The position numbers and the translations under genes were made by a program. A stretch of DNA of 64,000 nucleotides from Verrucomicrobia bacterium UBA3841 (GTDB taxonomy: Bacteria > Verrucomicrobiota > Kiritimatiellia > RFP12 > UBA1067): assembly GCA_002392765.1 (NCBI GenBank), contig DGHT01000036.1, positions 19,559-83,558 on the forward strand. The letters are read 5' to 3'. The number at the start of each line of letters is the position of its first letter. Within the stretch, counting starts at the first letter, position 1. The notes under the pieces were generated by a model. That model was given only the letters and a program-made list of their open reading frames with translations. It did not search any database and was not told the origin of the DNA. Shown piece after piece: positions 43,049 to 51,417 of this stretch.

Positions 43049-44065
43049 ATGAACTGCAACAGGCGATCGTTCCTTGCTCTTGCCGCAACTGGTCTTGCGG
43101 GTTGCTTCACCGGCGGCAACGGCGCGACCGGACGTCGACAAGCCGATGCGACGGCAGGCGAGGCGGCCGGGCGGGAGCCTCTCTTTGACGACAACCTAAG
43201 CGTGATAATCTCCGATGCGCATGTGTGCGGCGAAGACGCCCGCGCGGCGAAATACACGCCGAAGCGGCTTGTTGCGTTCGTGGACGAAGTGCTCGCGATG
43301 CGCCCGCTGCCGCGTCGCGTGATCCACCTCGGCGACCTCGCGTACCTTCACGGGCATCCGGCGGACTACGCCGTCTCCAAGCCGATACTGAAGCGCCTGG
43401 AGGATGCGGGCATCGAGCTTGTTTTCTGCATGGGCAACCACGACCGCCGCAGCGAGTTCGCCAAGGCGTGGCCGGGGCGTCTCGAGAAGTCGCCGGTCCC
43501 GGGGAAATACGTCAGCGTCACTTCGCTCGGCACGGCTGACATCGTGATTCTCGATGGACTCCAGGGGACGGACGACCGTCTGCTTACCGACATGGGCCCG
43601 GGGAGCGGTCTCCTCACGGCAGACCAGTTCTCCTGGATCAAGAAGGAACTTCCCAAGCGCAAGCGCCCGTTCTTCGTCGCTTCGCACTTTCCGGTCGACG
43701 ACTTCAAGACGTCCGACAAGAAGCACGGACATCTCGGCCGCTGGCTCATAAAGAACGCGCCCATGTGCATAGGGTATCTCTACGGGCACATCCACCGCTG
43801 GAGGCCGGAGTGGATACACGGGGCTTGGAGCGAGCGCAAGTCGCTTCGCACCCTTTCGATGCCGTCCAACGGACTTTGGGGAGACATCGGCTATGTGACG
43901 CTGAGAACCGGCGAGGACCGCGCGGTGTGCTCGCTTGAGATGAAGGACTTCTTCTTTCCGGCGGAGCCGAGCGACCCCAACGACCGTCCGGCCCCGTGGA
44001 GAATCAAAGTCGAGGAGTCGCGGGGTGCGACATGCACGTTCCTTTATGACAGGCAGGGCGTTTAA
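43049..44065 (+). CDS. Calcineurin-like metallophosphoesterase lipoprotein
   Basis: A 338-residue exported enzyme. The N-terminus CNRRSFLALAATGLAGC has both a twin-arginine pattern and a lipobox (Cys19). Metal motifs: ISDAHVCG (about 53-60), IHLGDLAYLHG (about 91-101), CMGNHDRR (about 127-134), SHFPVD and YGHIHRWRPEW. All five phosphoesterase motifs are present. It may hydrolyse phosphodiesters or phosphomonoesters outside the cytoplasm, next to a glycerophosphodiesterase. GGAGG lies 10 bp before the ATG. Confidence 0.88.
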   Translation: MNCNRRSFLALAATGLAGCFTGGNGATGRRQADATAGEAAGREPLFDDNLSVIISDAHVCGEDARAAKYTPKRLVAFVDEVLAMRPLPRRVIHLGDLAYLHGHPADYAVSKPILKRLEDAGIELVFCMGNHDRRSEFAKAWPGRLEKSPVPGKYVSVTSLGTADIVILDGLQGTDDRLLTDMGPGSGLLTADQFSWIKKELPKRKRPFFVASHFPVDDFKTSDKKHGHLGRWLIKNAPMCIGYLYGHIHRWRPEWIHGAWSERKSLRTLSMPSNGLWGDIGYVTLRTGEDRAVCSLEMKDFFFPAEPSDPNDRPAPWRIKVEESRGATCTFLYDRQGV

Positions 44066-44066
44066 A

Positions 44067-44867
44067 ATGAATGTATGCAGATATGCCGCCGCCGTTGTCG
44101 CGGCACTCATTGTCGCTTCCGCAGGCGCCGTACAGACGTTCGCCGAGCGGCTTTCCGCAAAGCGTCCGTTCCTGATAGCGCACCGCGGCAGCCAGTCGCT
44201 CGCGCCGGAGAACACGGTCGCGTCGTTCGTATGCGCGGCTCGGCTCGGGCTGGACGCGATAGAAACGGACGTGAGGCTTTCGAAGGACGGCGCGCTCGTA
44301 TGCGCGCACGACGACGATCTCGTGCGCATGTTCGGCGTGGAGCGCAAAGTCGCCGACATGACGCTGGCGGAGCTTCGCGGACTTGTGCCTGTGAAGGGGA
44401 AGGGACTCAAGTCGTGGCCGAAGGAGGCGCTTCGCATCCCGACGTTCGCCGAGTACCTTGACGTATGCGAGAAGTACGACAAGGTTCCGTTCATCGAGAC
44501 GAAGGGCGACATCGCGGTAGTCAAGCCGGTTCTGGAAGAAGTGCGGCGGCGCGGACTTGCGAAGGTGGCGGTGCTCTCGTCCATACAATTCGACCACATC
44601 CGGGAAGCGAGGAGAGTCGACAAGGAGATATTCGTCCACCACATCTTCAGCGAGCCAGAACTTCTCGACGAGCTGGCGGACATGGGCAATGCGGGGCTTT
44701 CCTACAACTACAAGGATTTGGCGGAAGTCCCGGACGGTCTCGTGGAGCGGGTTCACGCGAAAGGCGTGAAGATGTGCCTTCGGGCTGGCGACACGCCGGC
44801 GGCCGTGGAAAAGATGACCGCCCTCGGGCTTGACTACATACCGACGAACGTCACGATACCGCTGTGA
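44067..44867 (+). CDS. Glycerophosphodiester phosphodiesterase (GDPD)
   Basis: A 266-residue enzyme with a signal peptide (about 1-22). LIAHRGSQSLAPENT (about 34-48) contains the HR...E catalytic set, IETDVRLSKDGALVCAHDDD (about 63-82) the metal ligands, and IETKGD the third acid. GDPDs release glycerol 3-phosphate from glycerophosphodiesters. The ATG at 44067 begins one base after the metallophosphoesterase stop; an in-frame ATG at 44046 would overlap it and is the alternative. Confidence 0.9.
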   Translation: MNVCRYAAAVVAALIVASAGAVQTFAERLSAKRPFLIAHRGSQSLAPENTVASFVCAARLGLDAIETDVRLSKDGALVCAHDDDLVRMFGVERKVADMTLAELRGLVPVKGKGLKSWPKEALRIPTFAEYLDVCEKYDKVPFIETKGDIAVVKPVLEEVRRRGLAKVAVLSSIQFDHIREARRVDKEIFVHHIFSEPELLDELADMGNAGLSYNYKDLAEVPDGLVERVHAKGVKMCLRAGDTPAAVEKMTALGLDYIPTNVTIPL

Positions 44868-46318
44868 TGAAATCAGGATTTAAATCAATTGCGATTGCCG
44901 TTGCGGCAATGTGCTTCGGGGCGTCTGTGCGCGCCGAGGCGGCGCTCGGCACATATCTGCCGGGCGAAGGCGGCGTGCCTGTGCGCGTCTGGCAGACGAC
45001 CGGGCGCAAGGGCTTTCGCGAGGTGTTCACGACGCCGTTCACCGTTCATGCATACGCGGACAAGCGTCCTCTCGACGTTGATGCGGCGGTCGAAGATCAC
45101 GAGTTTCTCGGCCTTGGCGTATCTATGACCGATGCCTCGTGCTGGATTCTGTCGCGTCTCCCTGCGGATAGGCGCCGCGCGCTCCTCGACGCCGTGTTCT
45201 CGCCCGAACGCGGAGCCGGACTTTCCGCCGTGCGGCTCAATATCGGCGCGAGCGACTACTCTACAGCGCTCTACACCTACGACGATGTGCCGGGCGACAC
45301 GGCGATGGAGTTCTTTTCCGTCGCCCGCGACGACCGCTGGGTGTTTCCGATGGTAAAGGAGGCGATTGCGGTCAACCCGTCGATATTCCTCTTCGCGGCG
45401 CCGTGGAGTCCGCCGGGATGGATGAAGGACACCGGCAGTTTTGTTGTTGGGCGGTTCAAGGACGGATGCGAAGAGGCGTTCGCCAACTATCTCTTCGCAT
45501 ACGCCGGCGCCTGCCGCGAGCGCGGACTGGACTTGGGGGCCGTGACGGTGCAGAACGAGGTTGATCTTTCCACGAAGGGGATGTATCCGTCCTGCACGCT
45601 CACGGAGGAGCAGGAGTCGCGCGTGGCGAAGCTCCTCTCGAATAAGCTCCGCTCCGGTGGATTCGGCGCCGGCGTCTGGATCTGGGACTACAACTACAGG
45701 GGCGCGACGAACCGCGTAGCGCGGCAGCTCGCCGACCCCGAGACCAGCGCGGCCGTCGGCGGCGTGGCATGGCATTCGTACAGACCCGATCCCGCGTGGA
45801 TGGGCGAACTCCACCGCAGACATCCGGGCGTCCCGTTCTACCATACCGAGATGGGGCCGGCGCTGAACGCGACAAACCGCACGGAGCGATGGTGGGCCGA
45901 CACGGTGTTCGGTGCGCTGGAGAACGGCTGCAGGACGTTCACCGGATGGAATCTCTGTCTTACGGACGACGGACAGCCGACGACCGGACCACACGGATGC
46001 GCCGGGCTGGTCACCGTCGACCTCGACTCGGGCGACTTCGTCCCAAGCAGTCAGTACAGGCTCTTCCGCCACATCGGACCGTTCGTCAAGCGCGGCGCGA
46101 AGCTGCTGCATGTCGAAGGCGACCGCGACGGAGCGGCGACAATTCTCTTTCGCAACCCGTCCGGAGAACACGTCCTCGCAGTCGCATGCGGCGGGTTCGC
46201 CATCGGCAGGGACGGCCCGCCGCGCGCAAGGATCCACTTGAAGTGGCGCGGGAAATGGCTCGCCGTGCCGCTGCCGTACGGAACCTGGTCGCTGACTACG
46301 GTTGTGTTTGGGCCGTGA
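44867..46318 (+). CDS. GH30-family glycoside hydrolase
   Basis: A 483-residue secreted enzyme with a signal peptide (about 1-24). Barrel motifs: GLGVSMTDASCWIL, VRLNIGASDYS, FAAPWSPPGWMKDTG, acid/base in TVQNEVDLS (Glu231) and nucleophile in FYHTEMGP (Glu328), then a C-terminal beta domain. GH30 includes glucosylceramidases, beta-1,6-glucanases, xylanases and fucosidases; the subfamily cannot be fixed by eye. ATG 44867 forms a TGATG overlap with the GDPD stop. Confidence 0.88.
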   Translation: MKSGFKSIAIAVAAMCFGASVRAEAALGTYLPGEGGVPVRVWQTTGRKGFREVFTTPFTVHAYADKRPLDVDAAVEDHEFLGLGVSMTDASCWILSRLPADRRRALLDAVFSPERGAGLSAVRLNIGASDYSTALYTYDDVPGDTAMEFFSVARDDRWVFPMVKEAIAVNPSIFLFAAPWSPPGWMKDTGSFVVGRFKDGCEEAFANYLFAYAGACRERGLDLGAVTVQNEVDLSTKGMYPSCTLTEEQESRVAKLLSNKLRSGGFGAGVWIWDYNYRGATNRVARQLADPETSAAVGGVAWHSYRPDPAWMGELHRRHPGVPFYHTEMGPALNATNRTERWWADTVFGALENGCRTFTGWNLCLTDDGQPTTGPHGCAGLVTVDLDSGDFVPSSQYRLFRHIGPFVKRGAKLLHVEGDRDGAATILFRNPSGEHVLAVACGGFAIGRDGPPRARIHLKWRGKWLAVPLPYGTWSLTTVVFGP

Positions 46319-46355
46319 AGGACTTCAATGCCGATACCATACCAGGAGGATGAAA

Positions 46356-48311
46356 ATGGAATTCAACAGACGGAATTTTCTCAAGGGCGTCTCTCTTGCG
46401 GCGTTCGCGGGCGCGGCGTCGCCGAGACTGATGGCGGAGGGCACCACGCTGTTCGCGCCCGGCATGGCGAACGGACGCTCGGCGCCCGGAAAGCTCCAGG
46501 AGGTCGGGCATGATGTCGACCTCTGCGTTGTGGGCGGCGGTATCGGAGGAATGCTGACGGCCATATCCGCTGCGCGCCGCGGCGCGAAGGTGGCTCTCAT
46601 GCACGACAGGCCCGTCCTCGGCGGAAATGCGTCGAGCGAGATTCGCATGTGGATATGCGGCGCGGGGACGCGCGTGAGGAATCTCCAGGAAACGGGCATC
46701 ATGGAGGAGATCGCGCTCGATAACATGGCGCGCAATCCCTCGCGCAACTGGTCGGTCTGGGACACGATCCTCTACGAAAAGGTGCGCTTCGAACCGAATA
46801 TCGACCTGATCCTCAACTGCGCGTGCTGCGAAGCGAAGATGGACGGCGCGAAGATTGAATCGGTCACGGGCTTCCAGCTCACCACATACCAGCGCCACAC
46901 GGTCAGGGCGAAGATATTCGCCGACTGCTCTGGCGATTCCATCCTCGCGCCGCTCACGGGCGCGGCGTACCGCGTCGGACGCGAGGCGAAAAGCGAGTTC
47001 GGCGAGGAATTCGGCATAGGGACGGCCGACCGCAAGACGATGGGTTCGAGTCTTCTCATTCAGGCGCGCGAGACGGACCGCAAGATCGAGTTCACGCCGC
47101 CGGACTGGGCTTACGACTTCCCGGACGACGAGGCGCTGAACCACAAGCCGCACGACTGTCTTCTCAAGCCGCACACGAACTTCTACTGGATAGAGATCGG
47201 CGGCGAGGCGAACACAATCGCCGATGCGGAGAAGCTGCGCGACGAACTTTTGAAGATCGCGCTCGGCGTGTGGGACCACATGAAGAACCACGGCGAACAC
47301 GGCGCTGACAACTGGGAGCTCGAATGGATCGGCTTCCTGCCGGGCAAACGCGAAAGCCGCCGGTATGTCGGCGACTACACGCTCGTGCAGGAGGATGTCG
47401 AGAACGGCGGAAAGCGTTTCGAGGATACCGTCGCGTACGGCGGCTGGCAGATCGACAACCACCTGCCCGGAGGCTTCTGGATGAAGTCGAAGGACGGCGC
47501 GCATCTCCAGAAGCGCCGTCTTTCCGAGCCTTATGCGATTCCGTACCGCTGCCTCTATTCGCGCGACGTCGAGAATCTGATGTTCGCCGGGCGCAACCTT
47601 TCCGCTACGCATACGGCGTTCGCGTCGGCGCGGGTGATGGGGACGATCGGTCTCATGGGCCAGGCTGTCGGCACGGCCGCCGCGCTCGCGGTCGAGAAGG
47701 GCGTTTCGCCGCGCGGCGTGTACGCCGACAAGTCGCTTTTGAAGGAGTTGCAGCGCCGCCTCATGGACGACGACTGCTTCCTGCCGCACTTCAAGCGCGA
47801 GGTGTCGCCGCTTGCGAAGGCGGCGACGCTTTCAGCGGACTACGGGGACGCGAGCGATCTTCTCAACGGCGTCGACCGCCGCATCTGGGGCAAGGACAAC
47901 GGCTACTGGGGCAAGACGAACCAGGCGGTTGCGTATACGTTCGAGAAGCCCACGTTCGTGAACGGGTTCCGTCTCGTCGTCGATTCGGACCTCGACCGCG
48001 AGAACTTCGACGGACACCCCGATCTCTTTACGATACCGATGCCGTTGTTCAAGGGGCTCGGCTACAACAACACGTCGTTCACTTTTCCGCGCACGGTTCT
48101 CAAACATTTCCGCGTGGATGTGAAGGGCGTTGACGGCGTGTGGACGGAGGCGTTCGAGACGAAGGATAACCACCAGCGCCTTGTGCGCGGCAAGATCGGA
48201 CGCGAGTGCCTCGGCATCCGTCTCGTGCCGCTTTCCACATGGGGAAGCGAACTCAAGAAGGAAACCTACGGCAGCGCGACGGCCCACATCTTCGCTTTCG
48301 AGCCGGTGTAG
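46356..48311 (+). CDS. Tat-exported FAD-dependent oxidoreductase
   Basis: A 651-residue flavoenzyme. Twin-arginine signal FNRRNFLKGVSLAAF (3-17); FAD-binding VDLCVVGGGIGG (54-65); RRGAKVALMHDRPVLGGNAS supplies the second strand; NLMFAGRNLSATHTAFASARVMGT is the closing FAD motif. Residues about 490-640 resemble a discoidin-like beta-sandwich (EKPTFVNGFRLVVDSDL). AGGAGG lies 6 bp before ATG 46356 and directly abuts ATG 46350, so the downstream start is preferred. Secreted FAD oxidoreductases of this type are frequent in sugar-degrading PVC bacteria; the substrate may be a sugar or polyol. Confidence 0.82.
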   Translation: MEFNRRNFLKGVSLAAFAGAASPRLMAEGTTLFAPGMANGRSAPGKLQEVGHDVDLCVVGGGIGGMLTAISAARRGAKVALMHDRPVLGGNASSEIRMWICGAGTRVRNLQETGIMEEIALDNMARNPSRNWSVWDTILYEKVRFEPNIDLILNCACCEAKMDGAKIESVTGFQLTTYQRHTVRAKIFADCSGDSILAPLTGAAYRVGREAKSEFGEEFGIGTADRKTMGSSLLIQARETDRKIEFTPPDWAYDFPDDEALNHKPHDCLLKPHTNFYWIEIGGEANTIADAEKLRDELLKIALGVWDHMKNHGEHGADNWELEWIGFLPGKRESRRYVGDYTLVQEDVENGGKRFEDTVAYGGWQIDNHLPGGFWMKSKDGAHLQKRRLSEPYAIPYRCLYSRDVENLMFAGRNLSATHTAFASARVMGTIGLMGQAVGTAAALAVEKGVSPRGVYADKSLLKELQRRLMDDDCFLPHFKREVSPLAKAATLSADYGDASDLLNGVDRRIWGKDNGYWGKTNQAVAYTFEKPTFVNGFRLVVDSDLDRENFDGHPDLFTIPMPLFKGLGYNNTSFTFPRTVLKHFRVDVKGVDGVWTEAFETKDNHQRLVRGKIGRECLGIRLVPLSTWGSELKKETYGSATAHIFAFEPV

Positions 48312-48371
48312 GGAAGAGGAAGAGGTAACTGGGAAAGTCGGCATCTTGGCGGCGGGATGCGGGAAGAGGGA
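48311..48371 (+). repeat. GAGGGAA-type run after the oxidoreductase gene
   Basis: Purine-rich runs (GGGAAGAGGAAGAGG and GGGAAGAGGGAT) flank CTGGGAAAGTCGGCATCTTGG. Resembles the modules at 34.8 kb and 63.7 kb. Confidence 0.55.
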
Positions 48372-48388
48372 TGTCTCTTTGCGGAATA

Positions 48389-48444
48389 TGCAAGTTCGGC
48401 CGGCTGTTATTGCAATTGCCATGACAGGCGGAAGATGCTATAAT
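48389..48444 (+). promoter_or_regulatory. Promoter with GCAATTGC palindrome, twin of the 8.4-kb promoter
   Basis: TTGCCA (48416-48421), 17 bp, TATAAT (48439-48444). GCAATTGC lies at 48412-48419 and TGCAAGTT at 48389-48396. Spacing of the palindrome to the -10 box equals that at 8433-8465. The leader then carries a small hairpin CCGGCG-GAGAAAA-CGCCGG. Confidence 0.75.
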
Positions 48445-48525
48445 ATCCACAGCAACATTCAATCGTATCGACAACCGTAAAACGAAAACCGGACCCCGGC
48501 GGAGAAAACGCCGGACGATCGAACC

Positions 48526-49905
48526 ATGAAACTTTTCGAAGACGAGGAGACCGACCGCAGATTCGGGCGGATGCAGTGGCGGATGCTTTTCGCCACGATG
48601 ATAGGCTATACGCTGTTCTACTTCATGCGCAAGAACTTCTCTTTCGCCATGCCCGGACTCCAGCAGGACTGCGGCATTTCCAAGTCGATGCTCGGAAACT
48701 TTCTTTTCTGGGGCGGCATAGTCTACGGTCTTTCGAAATTCCTGAACGGCGTCGTAGGGGACAAGGTGAATCCGAAAAAGATGCTCTGTTTCGGACTTCT
48801 CGCCTGCACGCTCGTGAATGTGGCGTTCGGCTTCGCGCCGGAAATCGCTGCGCGACTGGGGAACGGGGGACAAGGAACGGGGAACGGGAGTGTCGCTTTA
48901 GCCTTGACGTTCGGCATTCTTTTGGTGGCCAACCAGTTTTTCCAGGGAACGGGCTTCCCGCCGTGCGCCAAGCTGATCGCGTTCTGGATTCCGCCGAAGG
49001 AACTCGCCACGAAGATGAGCGTCTGGAACACATCCCACTCGATCGGCGGCGGACTGGTCGCGAAAATCTGCGGCGTCATAATGGGGCTCGGCGCGATCGG
49101 TGCGGCGAACCAGGGTGTCGGCATGTGGCGCTGGTGCTTCTGGGCGATGGCGATACTCGGGTTCCTCGGTCTTGCGCTGATGGTTTTCTGGCTGCCCGGC
49201 ACTCCGAAGGACGAGGGGCTTCCCGACCTCCCCGGGACGGGCGGAGCCGACTCCGGCCGGCCCGGGAAATCCGGCAATTCCGGAGAGTCCGGACCTTCCG
49301 GCGCCGGTGCCGTGCGCATGGTGTTCCTCAACCCCGTCATCTGGATGCTCGGACTTATCAATTTCACGATCAACGCCGTGCGTGCGCTCGTCGCCGACTG
49401 GGGCCCTACGATGCTCCAGGAGGCGAAGGGGTTCGACCCTGGATCGACCGGCACGGTCATCATGTTTTTCGAGTTCGCGGGAATAGGCGGAATGCTTTTC
49501 GCCGGATGGGCGACCGACCGTTTCTTCGGCGGACGCGCCCCGCGTCTTTGCGTTTTCCTGATGGTGCTCACGGCGGCGCTTTTCGCGGCGTTCTGGTTCC
49601 TGCCGTATCCGGTTCTCGGCGCGGCCGCGCTCTGCGCCGCGGGATTCTGTCTGTACGGACCGCAGGCGCTCACCGGCGTGACGGCGACAAACATGGCCAC
49701 AAAGCGCTTCGCGGGGACGGCGATCGGCTTTATTTCGCTTTTCTCCTACATCGGCGTGTCCGTCGCGGGGAAAGTGTCCGGAAACCTTGCGCAGTCGTCG
49801 GGCGGATGGCGCCTGCCGCTGATGGTCGCGGTCGCCACGGCCGCCGCCGGAGCGGTGCTGTTCGCGTTCCTGTGGCGCGCCCGCGCTGACGCCTACGGAG
49901 ACTGA
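48526..49905 (+). CDS. MFS transporter, organophosphate:phosphate antiporter (GlpT/UhpT) family
   Basis: A 459-residue, 12-helix permease. The N-terminal YTLFYFMRKNFSFAMPGLQQ (about 26-45) is the GlpT/UhpT signature with the substrate-phosphate arginine, and GIVYGLSKFLNGVVGDKVNP (about 65-84) is the loop 2-3 motif. These carriers exchange glycerol 3-phosphate or hexose phosphates for phosphate. Two odd inserts are present: about 111-122 (GNGGQGTGNGS) from a GGGGAAC run, and about 235-260, where four 9-mers TCCGGNNNN give a Gly/Ser/Pro-rich stretch in the central cytoplasmic loop. Promoter features tie it to the dehydrogenase/PfkB operon. Confidence 0.85.
   Translation: MKLFEDEETDRRFGRMQWRMLFATMIGYTLFYFMRKNFSFAMPGLQQDCGISKSMLGNFLFWGGIVYGLSKFLNGVVGDKVNPKKMLCFGLLACTLVNVAFGFAPEIAARLGNGGQGTGNGSVALALTFGILLVANQFFQGTGFPPCAKLIAFWIPPKELATKMSVWNTSHSIGGGLVAKICGVIMGLGAIGAANQGVGMWRWCFWAMAILGFLGLALMVFWLPGTPKDEGLPDLPGTGGADSGRPGKSGNSGESGPSGAGAVRMVFLNPVIWMLGLINFTINAVRALVADWGPTMLQEAKGFDPGSTGTVIMFFEFAGIGGMLFAGWATDRFFGGRAPRLCVFLMVLTAALFAAFWFLPYPVLGAAALCAAGFCLYGPQALTGVTATNMATKRFAGTAIGFISLFSYIGVSVAGKVSGNLAQSSGGWRLPLMVAVATAAAGAVLFAFLWRARADAYGD
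48857..48890 (+). repeat. GGGGAAC-type run inside the transporter gene
   Basis: Imperfect repeats of GGGGAACG/GGGGACA encode NGGQGTGNG. Same sequence type as 33828-33858 and 24376-24430. Confidence 0.7.
49270..49305 (+). repeat. Four TCCGGNNNN 9-mers in the transporter loop
   Basis: Units start at 49270, 49279, 49288 and 49297. They encode a Gly/Ser/Pro-rich linker between the two six-helix halves. Confidence 0.8.
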
Positions 49906-49910
49906 AGCCG

Positions 49911-49926
49911 GAGCATCCTCCGGATC
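49911..49926 (+). terminator. Possible terminator stem after the transporter
   Basis: CCGGAG-CATC-CTCCGG forms a short GC-rich stem just past the stop codon. There is no T tract, so intrinsic termination is doubtful. Confidence 0.25.
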
Positions 49927-49965
49927 CCGTCTACCTGATGCGATTTTACGGGTTATTCAAATTTC

Positions 49966-49994
49966 TTGCAAGCGCACACGCGTTTTGCTAGAAT
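49966..49994 (+). promoter_or_regulatory. Promoter of the 50-63.6 kb operon
   Basis: TTGCAA (49966-49971), exactly 17 bp, TAGAAT (49989-49994). The ATG at 50007 is 12 bp past the -10 box, giving a leader of only a few bases. Confidence 0.7.
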
Positions 49995-50006
49995 ATAGTG
50001 TTACAT

Positions 50007-51416
50007 ATGGAAGCAAAAATCGAGAATGCATCACTGGCTGCGGGATCCAGGCGGCGCAATGCCTGGGTCAGGTTTTGCGTTTCCCGCGTCGCGACCATAT
50101 CCGCAGACGTAGCCACGGTCGCTTTCGCGTACATGTCGGCATTCGCTCTGCGGCTGAATTTCCTCGAGCCCAGCTGGGGCTGGGGGAATGTCGCATGCGC
50201 TTTTTCCATCGCGGCGGCGGCCTACGTCTGCTCCCTGTTCCTTTTCGGATGCTACTCCAAGACGTGCAGAGCCGTCTCCATCCGGGACGTGCCCAGGTTC
50301 GTCTGGGCGTCGTTCGCGGCGACCGCGTTTCTGCTCGCGACCAGGTTCGCGCTGTCGGACGAATCGTTCCGTCCTTTCCGCACGCCCTATTCCGTCTGCG
50401 CAATCACATTCATATTTTCCTGCATCGGTTTCGTGTCTACAAGGGTGTTTTGGCGGATATACGTCACGTCGCGGCAGCCGTGCGCTCCGTTCATAGAACG
50501 CGGCGAAAAATCGTTCGACAATGCCGCAGTGGCGAGATTCTTCCTTGGCAGGACTGTCATGGTTACCGGCGCGGGAGGGTCTATAGGCTCGGAGATCGTG
50601 CGCCAGGCGGTCGCGGCCGGCGCAAAAAAGACGGTGATGGTCGAGAGGTGCGAGTACGCCCTCTACGAGATAGACCGCGAGATGCGCAAGAAAGGGGCGG
50701 CTGTCGTACCGGTTCTTCTGGACGTGGCGGACGCGGAGGGGATGGAGCGCGTGTTTTCAGAGCATTCCCCGTCGGTCGTGATCCACGCCGCCGCCTACAA
50801 GCACGTCCCGATGGTGGAGATCAACCAGGAGGCGGGGTACAAGAACAACGTCCTCGCCACGGAATCTCTCGCGGCGGCCGCGCTTGCGCACGGCGTCGAC
50901 CGTTTCGTTCTCATATCCACGGACAAGGCCGTGAATCCGGTTTCCGCGATGGGCAAGACCAAGAAGGCCGCCGAGGACGCCGTCATGTCGATGAACGGCA
51001 GACAGGGTGGCGCGTTTTGCGCCGTGCGTTTCGGGAACGTCTACGGAAGTTCCGGGTCGGTAGTCCCGCTTTTCGAAGAGCAGATCAGGGCGGGCGGACC
51101 GGTGACGGTAACGCATCCCGACATGCGCAGGTATTTCATGACGATACAGGAGGCGGTGTCGCTGGTGATGCAGGCCGCAAGCAGGGCGGAATGCGCGATC
51201 TACACCCTCGACATGGGCGAAAGCGTTAAAATACTCGATCTTGCGGAGAACATGATTTCAAGCCGCGGCCTGAGGCCGTACATCGACATTCCGATCGTCT
51301 TCACCGGGATAAGGCCCGGCGAAAAGATTTTCGAGGAAATAGACGTGTCGGAAAAGTCGGCGTACAAGACTGATATGGCGAAAATCTACATCACAAAACT
51401 CCCCGGGAGGGATTGA
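50007..51416 (+). CDS. Membrane NDP-sugar 4,6-dehydratase, compact CapD/WbpM type
   Basis: A 469-residue protein. Four membrane helices (about 28-145) are followed by an extended SDR domain: VMVTGAGGSIGSEI (about 178-191), AAAYKHVPMVE, STDKAVNPVSAMGKTKKAAED (catalytic Lys; the usual Tyr is Met, as in PglF/FlaA1-type dehydratases), VRFGNVYGSSGSV and TGIRPGEKIFEE. Such enzymes convert UDP-GlcNAc to a 4-keto-6-deoxy sugar for surface glycans or protein glycosylation. The CoA-binding-like middle domain of the usual 600-residue family is missing, so the helices join the SDR almost directly. ATG 50007 is preferred over a GTG nine bases earlier. Confidence 0.88.
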   Translation: MEAKIENASLAAGSRRRNAWVRFCVSRVATISADVATVAFAYMSAFALRLNFLEPSWGWGNVACAFSIAAAAYVCSLFLFGCYSKTCRAVSIRDVPRFVWASFAATAFLLATRFALSDESFRPFRTPYSVCAITFIFSCIGFVSTRVFWRIYVTSRQPCAPFIERGEKSFDNAAVARFFLGRTVMVTGAGGSIGSEIVRQAVAAGAKKTVMVERCEYALYEIDREMRKKGAAVVPVLLDVADAEGMERVFSEHSPSVVIHAAAYKHVPMVEINQEAGYKNNVLATESLAAAALAHGVDRFVLISTDKAVNPVSAMGKTKKAAEDAVMSMNGRQGGAFCAVRFGNVYGSSGSVVPLFEEQIRAGGPVTVTHPDMRRYFMTIQEAVSLVMQAASRAECAIYTLDMGESVKILDLAENMISSRGLRPYIDIPIVFTGIRPGEKIFEEIDVSEKSAYKTDMAKIYITKLPGRD

Positions 51417-51417
51417 T

